Assembly: GCF_004363045.1 (NCBI RefSeq) | Contig: NZ_SNYJ01000007.1 | Span: forward strand, 124,001-188,000 | Reading direction: 5' to 3' | DNA from: Aureibacillus halotolerans | GTDB lineage: Bacteria > Bacillota > Bacilli > Bacillales > DSM-28697 | Length of the DNA: 64,000 bases | Shown here: one piece after another, positions 43,573 to 53,615 of the stretch | How the letters are laid out: each line of letters starts with the position of its first letter | Numbering within the stretch: the stretch's first letter is position 1 | The notes under the pieces: model-generated | Databases searched by the model: none | The model's input: the letters and a program-made list of their open reading frames with translations, nothing else | Told to the model about the DNA's origin: nothing | Made by a program: the position numbers and the translations under genes

Positions 43573-43612
43573 AAAAGACCAACGGGCATCCCACATGTCC
43601 GTTGGTCTTTTT
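43573..43612 (+). terminator. Terminator of the holin-like gene
   Basis: AAAAGACCAACGG / CCGTTGGTCTTTT, 13-bp perfect stem with a 13-base loop, ending in T. Confidence 0.9.
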
Positions 43613-43696
43613 CTGTGAGAATAATTCAATCAAATAATATTATTATCTATACAATAGTGTGCGACATACAGTATAATAAACGTAGGAGTTGATGAC

Positions 43697-44065
43697 ATGG
43701 CTGATGTAAATGAAACAATCACTCATCTGTTAAGTGAATTGAGGCGGGGGACTATTGTGATAAGCGTTCTAAGTCAATTGGCCACAGCGCAATATGGATA
43801 CTCTCTTGTTCAAACACTCGAAGAAAAAGGGAGTGCTATTGACCCGAGTACGTTGTATCCCTTATTGAGACGACTCGAAAAGCAAGGGTTGCTCGAAAGT
43901 GAATGGGATACTCAAGAAACCCGTCCACGTAAGTATTATAAACGGAGTGCACATGGGGATGCGGTGTATGTGGGTTTATGTAAGGAATGGACTCGGCTCG
44001 TTAAAACAATGGATGGGATCATCGAAGTAAATAATGAAGGAGGACGTCCTCTTGGAGATCATTGA
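43697..44065 (+). CDS. PadR-family regulator (first copy)
   Basis: A 122-residue PadR protein with LRRGTIVISVLSQLATAQYG and ALDPSTLYP-like IDPSTLYPLLRRLEKQG. GGAG lies 8 bases before ATG 43697. It overlaps the next gene by 14 bases, the standard pairing of a PadR repressor with a HAAS-domain membrane protein. Confidence 0.88.
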   Translation: MADVNETITHLLSELRRGTIVISVLSQLATAQYGYSLVQTLEEKGSAIDPSTLYPLLRRLEKQGLLESEWDTQETRPRKYYKRSAHGDAVYVGLCKEWTRLVKTMDGIIEVNNEGGRPLGDH

Positions 44066-45092
44066 TCGCTATATATATGCCGTGACGCACAGATTTCCAG
44101 AGCTGCAAAGAAAGGAAATAAAACGAGAGTTGCAAGGGCTCATTGAAGATATGCTGGAGGAACGAGTGCAGTCGGATGAACCTACGGAAAAGGAAGTAGA
44201 AAGTGTGCTGCACGAATTAGGTCACCCTGCTTCACTGGCAAACCAATATCGTGGGTATGATCGCTATGTGATTAGCCCATTGATGTTTGATTCGTATGTT
44301 ATCACGATAAAAATCGTTCTGCTCTCCATTCTCGCTGCACTAACTGTAGTATTTGCGATTGATGTCATATTAGAGCCAATGGGCATTTTACAGCAATTTA
44401 TTGAATACTTGGTATCGCTCATCAATGTTGGAGCTCAAGGATTTGCCTGGGTGACGATCATATTTGCACTCGTCGATTTAAAGCAGCGTAGCAATCAAAA
44501 AGAAGCGACCAAAGCAAAAGAGTGGAAGTTATCCGAATTGCCGCAAATTCCGGATGAGAACGCAACGATTAAACGAAGTGACCCAATCGGTAGCTTGATT
44601 TTCACTGTGCTATTTACGATTGTACTGTTGTATTCATCAGAACTGCTCGGCGTGTGGAGATTTACAGATGGTCAACGGCTCGTCATCCCATTTTTAGATG
44701 GTTCAGTATTTCAAAAATATGCTCCATTGGTGTGGGGGATAGCCATCATCAGTATTCTCAAAGATTGTGTCAGAATGATTCTTCGAAAAAGAAACGGGAA
44801 AATGCTTGTTTTTCATACGGTCGTATCGGTGATTGCATTCGCTTTAGTAAGCATCATCCTTACAGATGCGCAAATCTGGAACCCTGATTTCATTCAGCAA
44901 TTGCAATCTGTAGGTCTACTAACCGCGAGTGGCGAGGACTACAACACCGTTGTTTCTATCTGGGAAGGGGCAACTGAAGGAATGCTTTTAATCGCTGGTC
45001 TCTTTGTCGTATTGGATGTATTGTCTGAAACGAGTAAGTGGTACAAAGGGAGAGCAGCCGCTGGCAAAACGACTGCAAGAAAAGCAAGCTAG
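44052..45092 (+). CDS. HAAS-domain membrane protein
   Basis: A 346-residue protein. The N-terminal HAAS signalling domain (YAVTHRFPELQRKEIKRELQ ... HELGHPASLANQYRGYD) is followed by at least six membrane helices. Start: TTG 44052 is 8 bases after GAAGGAGG, whereas ATG 44034 lies inside that site. Co-transcribed with padR; function unknown. Confidence 0.75.
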   Translation: MEIIDRYIYAVTHRFPELQRKEIKRELQGLIEDMLEERVQSDEPTEKEVESVLHELGHPASLANQYRGYDRYVISPLMFDSYVITIKIVLLSILAALTVVFAIDVILEPMGILQQFIEYLVSLINVGAQGFAWVTIIFALVDLKQRSNQKEATKAKEWKLSELPQIPDENATIKRSDPIGSLIFTVLFTIVLLYSSELLGVWRFTDGQRLVIPFLDGSVFQKYAPLVWGIAIISILKDCVRMILRKRNGKMLVFHTVVSVIAFALVSIILTDAQIWNPDFIQQLQSVGLLTASGEDYNTVVSIWEGATEGMLLIAGLFVVLDVLSETSKWYKGRAAAGKTTARKAS

Positions 45093-45168
45093 GCGAGAGC
45101 CAGCAATATTTCGAGTCTATGTTGCGCTGGTGCCAGCGAGTAAAAAGCGAGTGTTTGTCAGCAATATC

Positions 45169-45205
45169 AAAACCACCGCAGAAGAAAAAACTACGGTGGT
45201 TTTTG
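45169..45205. terminator. Bidirectional terminator between the HAAS gene and mtnA
   Basis: AAAACCACCG / CGGTGGTTTT stem with T runs on both strands, between two converging genes. Confidence 0.88.
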
Positions 45206-45213
45206 GCATTGTT

Positions 45214-46260
45214 TTAATGTGATGCAGCTGGATGAAATAGTGCAGATAAGTTTGTCTGATAGTCGCCGCGAATGACGCCTTTTTCCGTGATGATTCCGTC
45301 TATATATTGATGCGGAGTGACGTCAAAGGCGGGATTGTAAACGCGAACAGTTTCCGTCGTGATGATACGTCCGTGCACATGTGTGACTTCTTCAGCTGCT
45401 CTTTCTTCAATTGGAATGTCAGCACCTGTAGCAGTGTGCACATCAATTGTTGATAAGGGGGCAGCCACATAAAAGGGAACGCCAAAGGCTTTGGCAGCAA
45501 CGGCCAAGCTAAGTGTGCCAATTTTGTTAGCTGTATCCCCATTGGCCGCAATTCGATCGGCCCCAACGATGACCGCCTGAATACGACCAGATTGTAACGT
45601 GTGGGCAGCCATCGAATCGGTTATTAAAGTCACATCAATCCCCAGCTGCTCAAGCTCCCATACAGTTAGGCGTGCCCCTTGGCCGACTGGTCTTGTTTCA
45701 GTGGCATACGCGTGGAGGGTCATGTTTCGTTCCCTCGCGAGGTAAAAGGGAGCAAGTGCCGTCCCGTACCCTGCGGTTGCGATACCGCCTGCATTGCAAT
45801 GGGTGAGCAGCGTATCACCATCCTTGAGGAGGGTTAACCCGTGTTCGCCGATTGTTTTGCAAATCAAAAGGTCTTCTTCGTCAATTTTCTGCGCTTCTTG
45901 CGTTAACGTCTCCACAGCGCCATCGACGGAAGCCGCTGTGTCCGAAACGCGAAGCAACCGATCCACCGCCCACGCAAGATTGACTGCGGTAGGGCGTGTC
46001 GCTTTCAGACCATTTGCTTCCGTAATGAGAGACTGCTTGAATACGTTAAGATCCTGCTCTTTACGATTTGATTGTGCCCAAAGAACGAGCCCATAAGCTG
46101 CAGCGATGCCAATGGCAGGTGCTCCACGGACGCTTAATGATAAAATGGCTGCCTTGATTTCTTCTACGGTTGTTAGCTTTAAAAACACCGAGTCTCCAGG
46201 AAGCTTGCGTTGGTCAAGTAGGGTAACAACGCCGTCGTTGTAAGTCACAGCGGTAATCAT
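45214..46260 (-). CDS. mtnA: Methylthioribose-1-phosphate isomerase
   Basis: A 348-residue Mtn[21 protein letters not shown], the catalytic Cys in [17 protein letters not shown] and [17 protein letters not shown] with the catalytic Asp are intact. It converts MTR-1-phosphate to methylthioribulose-1-phosphate. It overlaps the upstream mtnK by 4 bases and is read leftward under the S-box riboswitch. Confidence 0.96.
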   Translation of the reverse strand: MITAVTYNDGVVTLLDQRKLPGDSVFLKLTTVEEIKAAILSLSVRGAPAIGIAAAYGLVLWAQSNRKEQDLNVFKQSLITEANGLKATRPTAVNLAWAVDRLLRVSDTAASVDGAVETLTQEAQKIDEEDLLICKTIGEHGLTLLKDGDTLLTHCNAGGIATAGYGTALAPFYLARERNMTLHAYATETRPVGQGARLTVWELEQLGIDVTLITDSMAAHTLQSGRIQAVIVGADRIAANGDTANKIGTLSLAVAAKAFGVPFYVAAPLSTIDVHTATGADIPIEERAAEEVTHVHGRIITTETVRVYNPAFDVTPHQYIDGIITEKGVIRGDYQTNLSALFHPAASH

Positions 46261-47462
46261 GACACAACCGCCTTTACAAAAGCCTCTGACGTATGAATAT
46301 TTGTTGAAAGCAGCAAGTGTTTTCCAACTCGTAGTGCAGCAGTCTTAGCTGCGAGCTTTCGATCCTTATCCGCAATGCTTTCAAAATCCTCAACAAGGGC
46401 GAGCCCAATGGTACGTCGAATCAATTCACAGCCAGCAAAACGTACAGCATCCTTCCAAATCGCCTCAATATGTTTTTCCGACCAACCAGGAATGGAGGCA
46501 TGAGGTTCGACATTATGGTTTTGCCAAAGCGTGGCATATTCGTCTTCAAAGGTTTTCCATACTGACATCATTTGCTGCTGAAGGCTTTGCTTCGCTGTTT
46601 GACGATCATCGTCCGCGGTTGCATAGCCTGCCTGGGAGATATGAGCAATCGCCAAGTTGCCAAGGAAGGAGCCAATGTCAAAGCCTACGGGACCAAAAAA
46701 GGCAAACTCAGGATCAATCACCTTTGTTTGTGTTTCATCAGCAAAGATACTGCCTGTGTGTAGGTCACCATGAAGCAAAGCCTCAGCTTTCGTTAAGAAC
46801 TGATATTTGGCCTTTGCTACTGCAAAAAGAAGCGTCTGATCATTCCAAATATGTTCTTTTACATACGCTTGCAATCCTTCATCGATCGAATTGGATTCGA
46901 CATCATAAAAGGGATCAGTAAAAAACAATTCTTCTGTTATTTTGCACAAGTCCGGATTACAAAAACGCTTTTGAAGCTGCTTTTTATCCTGCTGGTTCAT
47001 GCCAAAATCAGACGTAAAGAAAAGCGTATGTGCAGTGTATCGACCAATCGCTTCTCCTAAGACAGGAAAGTGGTCGCCTTTTTTAAGTGCCTTCCGAGCG
47101 ATTTGCAAATGGCTCAAATCCTCCATAACAGTCAAGGCTTGAACCGAATCTGTGTGAAGCACTTTTGGCACTAATTCAGGCACATACGTCCCATAAATGG
47201 TGAGCACTTCACTTTCAATTCGGGCACGATCCAATGTAAGCGGCCAGCTGTCTCCAATCACCTTGGCATAAGGCAAGGCTTGTTTAATGATGAGGCGTTG
47301 TCCATCTTGCCCGGTAAGACGAAACACGAGGTTTAAGTTGCCATCGCCAATTTCTTCGCCATACACTTCTTCGTTTTGTGTAAAATACGACTGTCCCTTT
47401 GCGTATTGAATCGCTGTGTCGATTGTTAGCGGGGTATACCCATGTTCTGTTGCAGTGCTCAT
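46257..47462 (-). CDS. mtnK: Methylthioribose kinase
   Basis: A 401-residue kinase of the choline/aminoglycoside kinase fold: ATP-loop region [13 protein letters not shown], catalytic [12 protein letters not shown] and metal-binding [20 protein letters not shown]. It phosphorylates methylthioribose. ATG 47462 is 8 bases after GAAAGG; the in-frame ATG at 47471 abuts that site. It is first gene after the SAM riboswitch. Confidence 0.95.
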   Translation of the reverse strand: MSTATEHGYTPLTIDTAIQYAKGQSYFTQNEEVYGEEIGDGNLNLVFRLTGQDGQRLIIKQALPYAKVIGDSWPLTLDRARIESEVLTIYGTYVPELVPKVLHTDSVQALTVMEDLSHLQIARKALKKGDHFPVLGEAIGRYTAHTLFFTSDFGMNQQDKKQLQKRFCNPDLCKITEELFFTDPFYDVESNSIDEGLQAYVKEHIWNDQTLLFAVAKAKYQFLTKAEALLHGDLHTGSIFADETQTKVIDPEFAFFGPVGFDIGSFLGNLAIAHISQAGYATADDDRQTAKQSLQQQMMSVWKTFEDEYATLWQNHNVEPHASIPGWSEKHIEAIWKDAVRFAGCELIRRTIGLALVEDFESIADKDRKLAAKTAALRVGKHLLLSTNIHTSEAFVKAVVS

Positions 47463-47513
47463 CGGAGTCATCCTTTCGTGTGGCAGAAATTTTAATACAG
47501 GGGAAAGGAATAC

Positions 47514-47555
47514 AGAAAAGGCCCCTCTTGATAGATGTGCTCAAGAGGGGCCTTC
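47514..47555 (-). terminator. Riboswitch expression-platform terminator
   Basis: On the minus strand AAGGCCCCTCTTGA ... TCAAGAGGGGCCTT followed by TTCTGT. The 14-bp stem lies between the SAM aptamer and mtnK and would form when SAM is bound. Confidence 0.9.
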
Positions 47556-47576
47556 GTAAAGGATCCGTTCATTCCT

Positions 47577-47681
47577 CTCTTATCTTCCAGACATTGATGT
47601 CTGTTGGAAGAAGCACCTTCGCACAAATGCGGGTTGCCGGGCGTCAAAGGGCCAATTCCCTCAGCCTTCTCATAATAAGAG
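47577..47681 (-). ncRNA. SAM-I (S-box) riboswitch aptamer
   Basis: Minus strand: P1 CTCTTAT ... ATAAGAG at the ends, then GAGAAGGCTGAGGGAATTGG, CCCTTTGACGCCCGGCAACC, the S-box core and kink-turn signature. It controls mtnKA by premature termination when S-adenosylmethionine is plentiful. Confidence 0.95.
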
Positions 47682-47698
47682 TGTTGCTGTTGCTACGT

Positions 47699-47727
47699 AT
47701 CATAGCCTCTTGCTACGAATCTGTCAA
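47699..47727 (-). promoter_or_regulatory. SigA promoter of the mtnKA leader
   Basis: Minus strand TTGACA, 17 bases, TATGAT, ending 18 bases before the riboswitch P1 helix. Confidence 0.8.
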
Positions 47728-47747
47728 TGAAGAATTACGTTTTCCAA

Positions 47748-47777
47748 TTGACGAAATGACGAAGATCGTGGCATAAT
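47748..47777 (+). promoter_or_regulatory. Promoter candidate of mtnWXBD
   Basis: TTGACG, 18 bases, CATAAT, 48 bases before mtnW. The remaining leader is too short for an S-box aptamer. Confidence 0.55.
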
Positions 47778-47825
47778 GTCTACCATAACGAGTTGAATAC
47801 TTTCTATTAAAGGTAGGGACAATAC

Positions 47826-49016
47826 ATGAGCAATGTGGTGGCGACGTACCGAATTAAAGCAAAGGCTGATCTAAACAAGCAGGCAGAACAAATCGCTCTT
47901 GGGCTAACGGTAGGCTCTTGGACATCATTGCCTCTCGTCGATCAAGAACAGCTGCGTGCGCACAAAGGCCACGTTGTATCTGCCCAATACATAGACGATC
48001 AATATGCAAAACTAGCGATCTCTTATCCTGCCGTCAATTTTACAAATGATCTTCCGGCAATCTTAACGACAACATTCGGCAAGTTGTCTCTTGACGGAGA
48101 GGTAAAGCTGTTGGATTTGGATTTTTCTAACGAACTTGCCGCGGCCTTTCCTGGTCCTGCGTTTGGCATTGAAGGCATCCGCAAACAAGTAGACGTCTAT
48201 GACCGACCGCTCTTTATGAGTATTTTTAAAGGCGTCATTGGTCGAACGTTAGAGGATCTCGCTGAACAAATGAGGCAACAGGCTCTCGGTGGTGTAGATC
48301 TTGTCAAAGATGATGAGATCCTTTTTGAAAATGAAGCAACGCCGATTGAAAAACGTGTCAAAACAAACAAAGAAGTGCTACGCCAAGTGTATGAGAGCAC
48401 TGGGAAGCGAACGCTTTATGCGGTGAACGTTACTGGACCGACACGACAGCTTGTGAACCAAGCCGAGAAAGCACAAGCTGCCGGAGCAGACGCGCTTCTT
48501 TTTAATGTCTTTTCTTATGGACTTGACGCGTTGCAGATGCTGCGAGAAGCCCCTGAAGTTCATTTGCCGATTATGGCCCATCCCGCCTTTAGTGGGGCAA
48601 TGATTTCTGCACCAAACCACGGTGTGAGCACATCCCTTTTACTCGGTAAGCTCCTTCGTATGGCAGGCGCCGATTTCTCTTTATTTCCATCACCTTACGG
48701 ATCAGTCGCCATGCCACGCGAAGAAGCGTTGTCGTTAAAGGAAGCGTTAGTCGATGATCAGTCGCCATGGAAACGAACGTTCCCAGTTCCGTCAGCAGGC
48801 ATTCATCCAGGTCTAGTCCCTCAGCTTATTGCTGATTTTGGGTTGGATTCTATCATTAATGCAGGCGGTGGGACACACGGCCATCCCGATGGTGCGGAAG
48901 GTGGAGGAAAAGCTTTTCATGCGGCAATTCGGGCAACGCTTGACGGCGTTCCACTAGAGAAAGCTGCAGAAGGGAGCGAACCACTTGCAAAAGCCATTCA
49001 GCAATGGGGACACTAA
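47826..49016 (+). CDS. mtnW: 2,3-diketo-5-methylthiopentyl-1-phosphate enolase
   Basis: A 396-residue RuBisCO-like protein. [19 protein letters not shown] corresponds to the carbamylated-lysine and metal loop, and [13 protein letters not shown] to the phosphate loop. It tautomerises the diketo intermediate of methionine salvage. AGGTAGGG precedes ATG 47826. First gene of mtnWXBD. Confidence 0.95.
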   Translation: MSNVVATYRIKAKADLNKQAEQIALGLTVGSWTSLPLVDQEQLRAHKGHVVSAQYIDDQYAKLAISYPAVNFTNDLPAILTTTFGKLSLDGEVKLLDLDFSNELAAAFPGPAFGIEGIRKQVDVYDRPLFMSIFKGVIGRTLEDLAEQMRQQALGGVDLVKDDEILFENEATPIEKRVKTNKEVLRQVYESTGKRTLYAVNVTGPTRQLVNQAEKAQAAGADALLFNVFSYGLDALQMLREAPEVHLPIMAHPAFSGAMISAPNHGVSTSLLLGKLLRMAGADFSLFPSPYGSVAMPREEALSLKEALVDDQSPWKRTFPVPSAGIHPGLVPQLIADFGLDSIINAGGGTHGHPDGAEGGGKAFHAAIRATLDGVPLEKAAEGSEPLAKAIQQWGH

Positions 49017-49668
49017 ACGGCTCATTGTATGTGATTTTGATGGCACGATCACAGAAAAAGACAATATTGTCGATATTATTCGTGCGTTTGCTCCACCTGA
49101 ATGCGAAGAAATCATTCAATCTGTGCTTCAAAAGGAATGTTCCATTCGGGAAGGCGTTGGCCGCATGTTCGCCTATATACCAAGTTCGTTAAAGTCCGAA
49201 ATTGTTCAATTCGTGCTTGAGCGAGTGAAGATTCGCCCAGGCTTTCATGAATTTGTTACTGCAATAAAAGCTGATCCAAATACGAGCCTAGTCATCGTGA
49301 GTGGAGGCATCGACTTTTTCGTCCACCCTGTGCTGGGAGACATTGACGTGCCTGTGTACTGCAATCATGGGAATTTTGATGGTAAGACGATCCAAATTGA
49401 ATGGCCATTTGCCTGTGACGATCAGTGTCAAAACGACTGTGGCTGCTGCAAGCCATCAGTCATTCGGTCAATTGCCACAGGAGACGAACGAATTATTGCA
49501 ATCGGCGATTCAGTCACTGATGTGGAGATGGCAAAACGAGCAGAACTTGTGTTTGCCCGCGATTACCTCTTAAAGGAATGTGAAACACATCATTGGCCGC
49601 ATGAGCCCTTTAAGGATTTTCATGATATAGTAGCCGTGTTACAAGAAAAGGAGGGGATTTCCATATGA
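48985..49668 (+). CDS. mtnX: HK-MTPenyl-1-phosphate phosphatase
   Basis: A 227-residue HAD phosphatase: [52 protein letters not shown] and [15 protein letters not shown]. Best start is TTG 48985, 9 bases after AAGGGA, inside the end of mtnW (32-base overlap). It removes phosphate before the dioxygenase step. The next gene overlaps its stop as ATGA. Confidence 0.93.
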   Translation: MQKPFSNGDTKRLIVCDFDGTITEKDNIVDIIRAFAPPECEEIIQSVLQKECSIREGVGRMFAYIPSSLKSEIVQFVLERVKIRPGFHEFVTAIKADPNTSLVIVSGGIDFFVHPVLGDIDVPVYCNHGNFDGKTIQIEWPFACDDQCQNDCGCCKPSVIRSIATGDERIIAIGDSVTDVEMAKRAELVFARDYLLKECETHHWPHEPFKDFHDIVAVLQEKEGISI

Positions 49669-50282
49669 CGCAGTGGGAAGAGTTGGCTGACGTCAAAGCA
49701 ACGTTGGCGAAAAAAGGCTGGTTTCCAGCAACGAGCGGAAATCTTTCCATTAAACTTGAGGACTCCCCTTTGCATGCGCTTGTTTCCGTGAGCGGTAAAG
49801 ACAAAACGAAGTCCTCACCGGAGGATTTTGTCGTCGTGGATCGCGATGGTAAGACAATCGAGTCAAGCTTGAAGCCGTCCGCAGAAACGATTATCCATAC
49901 CCGTTTATATGAAGTAACCGATGCAGGATGTATTCTGCACGTTCATACAGTGGAAAACAATCTTATTTCGGCGCTCTATAAAGACGAGGGCCAGGCGACA
50001 TTCACCGACCACGAGCTTCTAAAAGCGTTTGGACTGTGGGAAGAGAATGCAGCGCTTACGATGCCGATCGTTGATAATTTGCATGATCTTCCAGCGCTTG
50101 CTGAAGAGATGGTACGCGTAGTGACACCAGAAACAAAAGCCATCCTTATTTTAAATCACGGCATTACAGTGTGGGGCAAAAATGCATTTGATGCTCAGAA
50201 AAATCTTGAAGCCGCTGAGTTTCTCTTTGCATATCGCCTCGCTCAATTTAAATACAATCTATTGAAAAGGGAGGACGTGTAG
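49665..50282 (+). CDS. mtnB: Methylthioribulose-1-phosphate dehydratase
   Basis: A 205-residue class II aldolase-fold enzyme: TSGNLSIKL near the start, zinc ligands in CILHVHTVENN and a later His in ILILNHGITVWG. It acts between MtnA and MtnW. ATG 49665 overlaps the mtnX stop; GGAGGGG precedes. Confidence 0.95.
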   Translation: MTQWEELADVKATLAKKGWFPATSGNLSIKLEDSPLHALVSVSGKDKTKSSPEDFVVVDRDGKTIESSLKPSAETIIHTRLYEVTDAGCILHVHTVENNLISALYKDEGQATFTDHELLKAFGLWEENAALTMPIVDNLHDLPALAEEMVRVVTPETKAILILNHGITVWGKNAFDAQKNLEAAEFLFAYRLAQFKYNLLKREDV

Positions 50283-50285
50283 ACG

Positions 50286-50822
50286 ATGGCAACGATTCGT
50301 TTAAGAGAAACAGGAGAAGTGATTGAAGGACATGACAAGGTGCAGCAGTTTCTGGAGAGCCAGGAGGTATTATACGAGCATTGGGACATGAGCAAGCTTC
50401 CAGCGGAACTAAACGCGAAATTCGTATTAACCGATGAAGAAAAAGCTCAAATTCTTACAGCCTTTGACACTGACATTCGCGATTTAGCAGAACGTCGAAG
50501 CTATGTGGATTGGGACATCATTGCGCTATCTGATAGCACGCCAAACCTTGACGAGCTACTGGCAAAATTCAAAAACGTTCATACGCACACAGATGATGAG
50601 GTCCGCGCCATTACGGCGGGGCATGGCATTTTTGTTGTTAAAGGGGAAAGTGGCTACTACAATATCGAGCTTGAGCCAGGAGATGTCATTTCAGTTCCAG
50701 AACATACGCCTCACTTCTTTACTTTAATGGACGATCGCCAAGTTGTCGCAGTTCGCCTATTTATTGACACGGACGGCTGGGTGGCTCATCCATATGAGGA
50801 AAAAGAGTATTCTGTAGAGTAA
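50286..50822 (+). CDS. mtnD: Acireductone dioxygenase
   Basis: A 178-residue cupin: HTHTDDEVRAITAGHGIF carries the two His and Glu metal ligands, and VPEHTPHFFTL the last His. It makes the methionine precursor ketoacid and formate (Fe form). GGAGG lies in the end of mtnB, 3 bases separate the genes. Last of the mtn operon, followed by a terminator. Confidence 0.96.
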   Translation: MATIRLRETGEVIEGHDKVQQFLESQEVLYEHWDMSKLPAELNAKFVLTDEEKAQILTAFDTDIRDLAERRSYVDWDIIALSDSTPNLDELLAKFKNVHTHTDDEVRAITAGHGIFVVKGESGYYNIELEPGDVISVPEHTPHFFTLMDDRQVVAVRLFIDTDGWVAHPYEEKEYSVE

Positions 50823-50837
50823 AACGAGTGAAGAATC

Positions 50838-50867
50838 AAAGATGCCTTTGCGTAAGGCATCTTTTTT
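50838..50867 (+). terminator. Terminator of mtnWXBD
   Basis: AAAGATGCCTT / AAGGCATCTTTTTT with a 5-base loop, 16 bases after the mtnD stop. Confidence 0.92.
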
Positions 50868-50895
50868 AACATATCTACTAACGGAGGGATCATGT

Positions 50896-52080
50896 ATGCT
50901 AGAGGAAGTATTTCAAACATTGGAGAAGCATTTCCCAGAGATGGTTTCGTTTCGTCGAGACCTGCATCAACACCCCGAGCTATCGTTTCAAGAGGTACAT
51001 ACGCCAGAAAAAATCGCAACCTATCTAAAAGGGTTGGGGATTGACGTGCGAACAGGTGTTGGAGGGCGTGGGGTTGTCGGAAGGTTGGTTGGTGCTTTGC
51101 CAGGGAAAACGATTGCCTTGCGTGCTGACTTTGATGCGTTGCCGATCCAGGATCTTAAAGACGTGGAGTACGCATCAAAAGTGCCAGGTGTCATGCATGC
51201 ATGTGGCCATGATATTCATACTGCGGCCCTATTAGGCGTCGCATCTGTGCTCAGCCAATATAAACAAAAGTTACAGGGGACGGTCGTGTTTATCCATCAA
51301 TTTGCGGAAGAGCGACCTCCCGGTGGTGCAAAACCAATGATTGAGGATGGCTGTCTTGAAGGAGTCGACGTGATTTATGGCGCTCACGTCTTATCAGAGG
51401 CAGATGTTGGAACAGTATGCATCACTCCGGAAACAGCTATGGCAGCCGGAGATCGTTTTGAAATTACAGTTCATGGGAAAGGGGGTCATGGTGCCAAACC
51501 GCATACAACCATTGATGCTGTGCATCTTGGCACTCAGGTTGTCAACCAGCTTCACCATCTTGTCAGTCGCCGTATAGATCCTTTACAATCGGGCGTCGTC
51601 TCAGTGGGAACGTTTAACGCTGGAGCGGGGTTTAATGTCATTGCTGAGCACGCCTCCATCACTGGTACGGTTAGAGCCTTTGAGGAAGCGGTTCGATCGA
51701 CTTTGGAAGAGGGGATTAAAGAGGTTGCCAAGCAAACGGTCGAAGCTGGTGGGGGAAGTGTAGAGGTGGCTTACGAACGTGGCTATCCATCACTTTACAA
51801 CCATCCTGCCGAACTGGCTTTTGTTGAAGAAAAGGCGAAGGACATCGTCGGTAGCGAAAATGTACTACGTCTAGCGCCATCGATGGGAATGGAGGACTTT
51901 GCATACTACGTCAAGGAAGTGCCTGGTGCGTTCGTTTATGTTGGCGGTCGAAATCCTGAAATCAATGCAACATACCCTCATCACAATGCACGGTTTGATG
52001 TCGACGAAACGTCTATGCTTACGATTGGAAAGCTGTTTTTATCGCTCGTATTGGATGGGGATGAGAACAGCACAACATAG
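50896..52080 (+). CDS. M20 family amidohydrolase
   Basis: A 394-residue M20D/hippurate-hydrolase-like enzyme: FRRDLHQHPELSFQE, LRADFDALPIQD, MHACGHDIHTAALLG (metal ligands), FAEERPPGGAKPMIEDG and HGKGGHGAKPHTTIDA of the dimerisation lid. It would deacylate an N-acyl amino acid or related amide. ATG 50896 is 7 bases after GGAGGG. It follows mtnD but beyond a terminator, so it can be expressed separately; a link to sulphur compound recycling is only suggested by position. Confidence 0.88.
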   Translation: MLEEVFQTLEKHFPEMVSFRRDLHQHPELSFQEVHTPEKIATYLKGLGIDVRTGVGGRGVVGRLVGALPGKTIALRADFDALPIQDLKDVEYASKVPGVMHACGHDIHTAALLGVASVLSQYKQKLQGTVVFIHQFAEERPPGGAKPMIEDGCLEGVDVIYGAHVLSEADVGTVCITPETAMAAGDRFEITVHGKGGHGAKPHTTIDAVHLGTQVVNQLHHLVSRRIDPLQSGVVSVGTFNAGAGFNVIAEHASITGTVRAFEEAVRSTLEEGIKEVAKQTVEAGGGSVEVAYERGYPSLYNHPAELAFVEEKAKDIVGSENVLRLAPSMGMEDFAYYVKEVPGAFVYVGGRNPEINATYPHHNARFDVDETSMLTIGKLFLSLVLDGDENSTT

Positions 52081-52116
52081 AAGAGGAAGGTGCCTAGCCT
52101 AACCCTTGGACCAATT

Positions 52117-52157
52117 GCATTCCAGCTCTCCTAAGCGGGAGCTGGAATGTGCGTTTT
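52117..52157 (+). terminator. Terminator of the amidohydrolase gene
   Basis: GCATTCCAGCTC / GAGCTGGAATGTGC stem followed by five T. Confidence 0.85.
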
Positions 52158-52220
52158 TAACTTTAATAGTACGGTCACTTCACTGCGGTTTCAGCACTTC
52201 ACTTAGCTCTAAAACTTCTG

Positions 52221-53048
52221 TTAGAATTCAAATTCAAACGCCATCAGTCGATTCGTATAATCAAACCCCAATTTATCAGCCACTCGTTTAGATGGTTCAT
52301 TTGATTCATCGGTTTGCCAAAAAACACTAAATCCTCTTTTTAAGCATTCCTTTATGAATTGTTGTCCCAGTATCGTTGCCAACCCACGATTTCGCACACT
52401 TTGATCAAATGTGGCGATATAAATTTCATGGCGATCTCCATTCACACAACATGAGTAACATGTACTTATGACCTTATCGTTTTTTAAAACAGCGTAGCCT
52501 ATTCCATGTTGCATAAAAGATTCTGCAGAAGACCAATACTCTGTCAACTCTTCTCTTAAATCTTCGACTCCAATAATCAATTCCTTCGTGATTTCTACAA
52601 TGGTAAGGTCTTCATCAAGGACATGTAGGGGTTGCTCCAAACTGTTTCTAAAACGTACCGCATCCAATTCGTAACAGATTCTATAATCCACATAATATTC
52701 ACGACGACCAATCACTGTTTCCAGCGTTTTTTTCCATTGTTCATTAAACAGGATGGAGCAAAACCATGTACCTCCGCATAAATCCAGACTTTCTTGCTTC
52801 AATTGTGTGGAAATGAAATCACTCAGCTGGCTATTAAACGATTCATTCTCCGGATCACCGAGCAAATAGTATACTAAGCCAACCGCATAAACGATCGCCG
52901 TCCGAGGCTCCTCAATTTGATCAACATAGACGGAGCCTCGATTCATACTGTTAAGCACTGCATTTAGCACATTCTCATTTTTCGCTTGCGGTTCAATCAA
53001 CAGTGTATTGATTTTCGCATAATGTTCTTTTGGTAATTTTACAATCAT
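52221..53048 (-). CDS. GNAT-type acetyltransferase
   Basis: A 275-residue protein. An uncharacterised N-terminal half is followed by a GNAT domain whose acetyl-CoA loop is QSVRNRGLATILGQQFI and whose C-terminus NEPSKRVADKLGFDYTNRL is usual for the family. ATG 53048 is 7 bases after GGAGG. Substrate unknown. Confidence 0.78.
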   Translation of the reverse strand: MIVKLPKEHYAKINTLLIEPQAKNENVLNAVLNSMNRGSVYVDQIEEPRTAIVYAVGLVYYLLGDPENESFNSQLSDFISTQLKQESLDLCGGTWFCSILFNEQWKKTLETVIGRREYYVDYRICYELDAVRFRNSLEQPLHVLDEDLTIVEITKELIIGVEDLREELTEYWSSAESFMQHGIGYAVLKNDKVISTCYSCCVNGDRHEIYIATFDQSVRNRGLATILGQQFIKECLKRGFSVFWQTDESNEPSKRVADKLGFDYTNRLMAFEFEF

Positions 53049-53165
53049 TATGTACGCCTCCAAATATCTTTCTCACGAATAGAGCATTTGCGCTTCAGAA
53101 GTCGTAACACCAATCCAAATAAGAACAGAACGAATTCATTTTTCTAAAACGTTCAGGCAGCAAGT

Positions 53166-53588
53166 TTATTCCTCCAGCTCCCACGCCGGGTTCCAAACAA
53201 TTTCCCATAGATGACCGTCGGGATCTTGGAATTGACCCGAATATCCGCCCCAGAAAGCTTCTTGTGCTGGTGTTGCGATGTGTGCGCCAGCTAACCGAGC
53301 CTGTTCCATCACTTCATCAACCTCTTCTTTACTCGCTACATTATGACCTAACGTAAATTCTGTTGGGTTTGGTTGACCTAAAGGAAGACCAGCCTCATGG
53401 GCGAGATCCTTGCGATGCCAAAGTGCTAGCTTCACACCCGATTGCAAATCAATAAAGACGACCGCGCCATGCTCAAATTCCTCACCAATGATGCCCTCGG
53501 TTTGTATCCCAAGTCCGTCCCGATAAAAGATAAGCGACCTCTCCAAATCGTCAACGCCAATCGTAATTACAGAAATATACGGTTTCAT
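53166..53588 (-). CDS. VOC family glyoxalase-like protein
   Basis: A 140-residue VOC protein: ITIGVDDLERSLIFYRDGLG, GYSGQFQDPDGHLWEIVWNP with the C-terminal Glu ligand. ATG 53588 follows AGGAGTG. Substrate unknown. Confidence 0.82.
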   Translation of the reverse strand: MKPYISVITIGVDDLERSLIFYRDGLGIQTEGIIGEEFEHGAVVFIDLQSGVKLALWHRKDLAHEAGLPLGQPNPTEFTLGHNVASKEEVDEVMEQARLAGAHIATPAQEAFWGGYSGQFQDPDGHLWEIVWNPAWELEE

Positions 53589-53615
53589 TTTCAGCACTCC
53601 TCTTTCGTTTGGTTT

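Noticed and set aside
47748..47825. A second S-box in front of mtnW
   Set aside because: No GAGGG...CCGGCAACC signature on the plus strand and not enough leader length.
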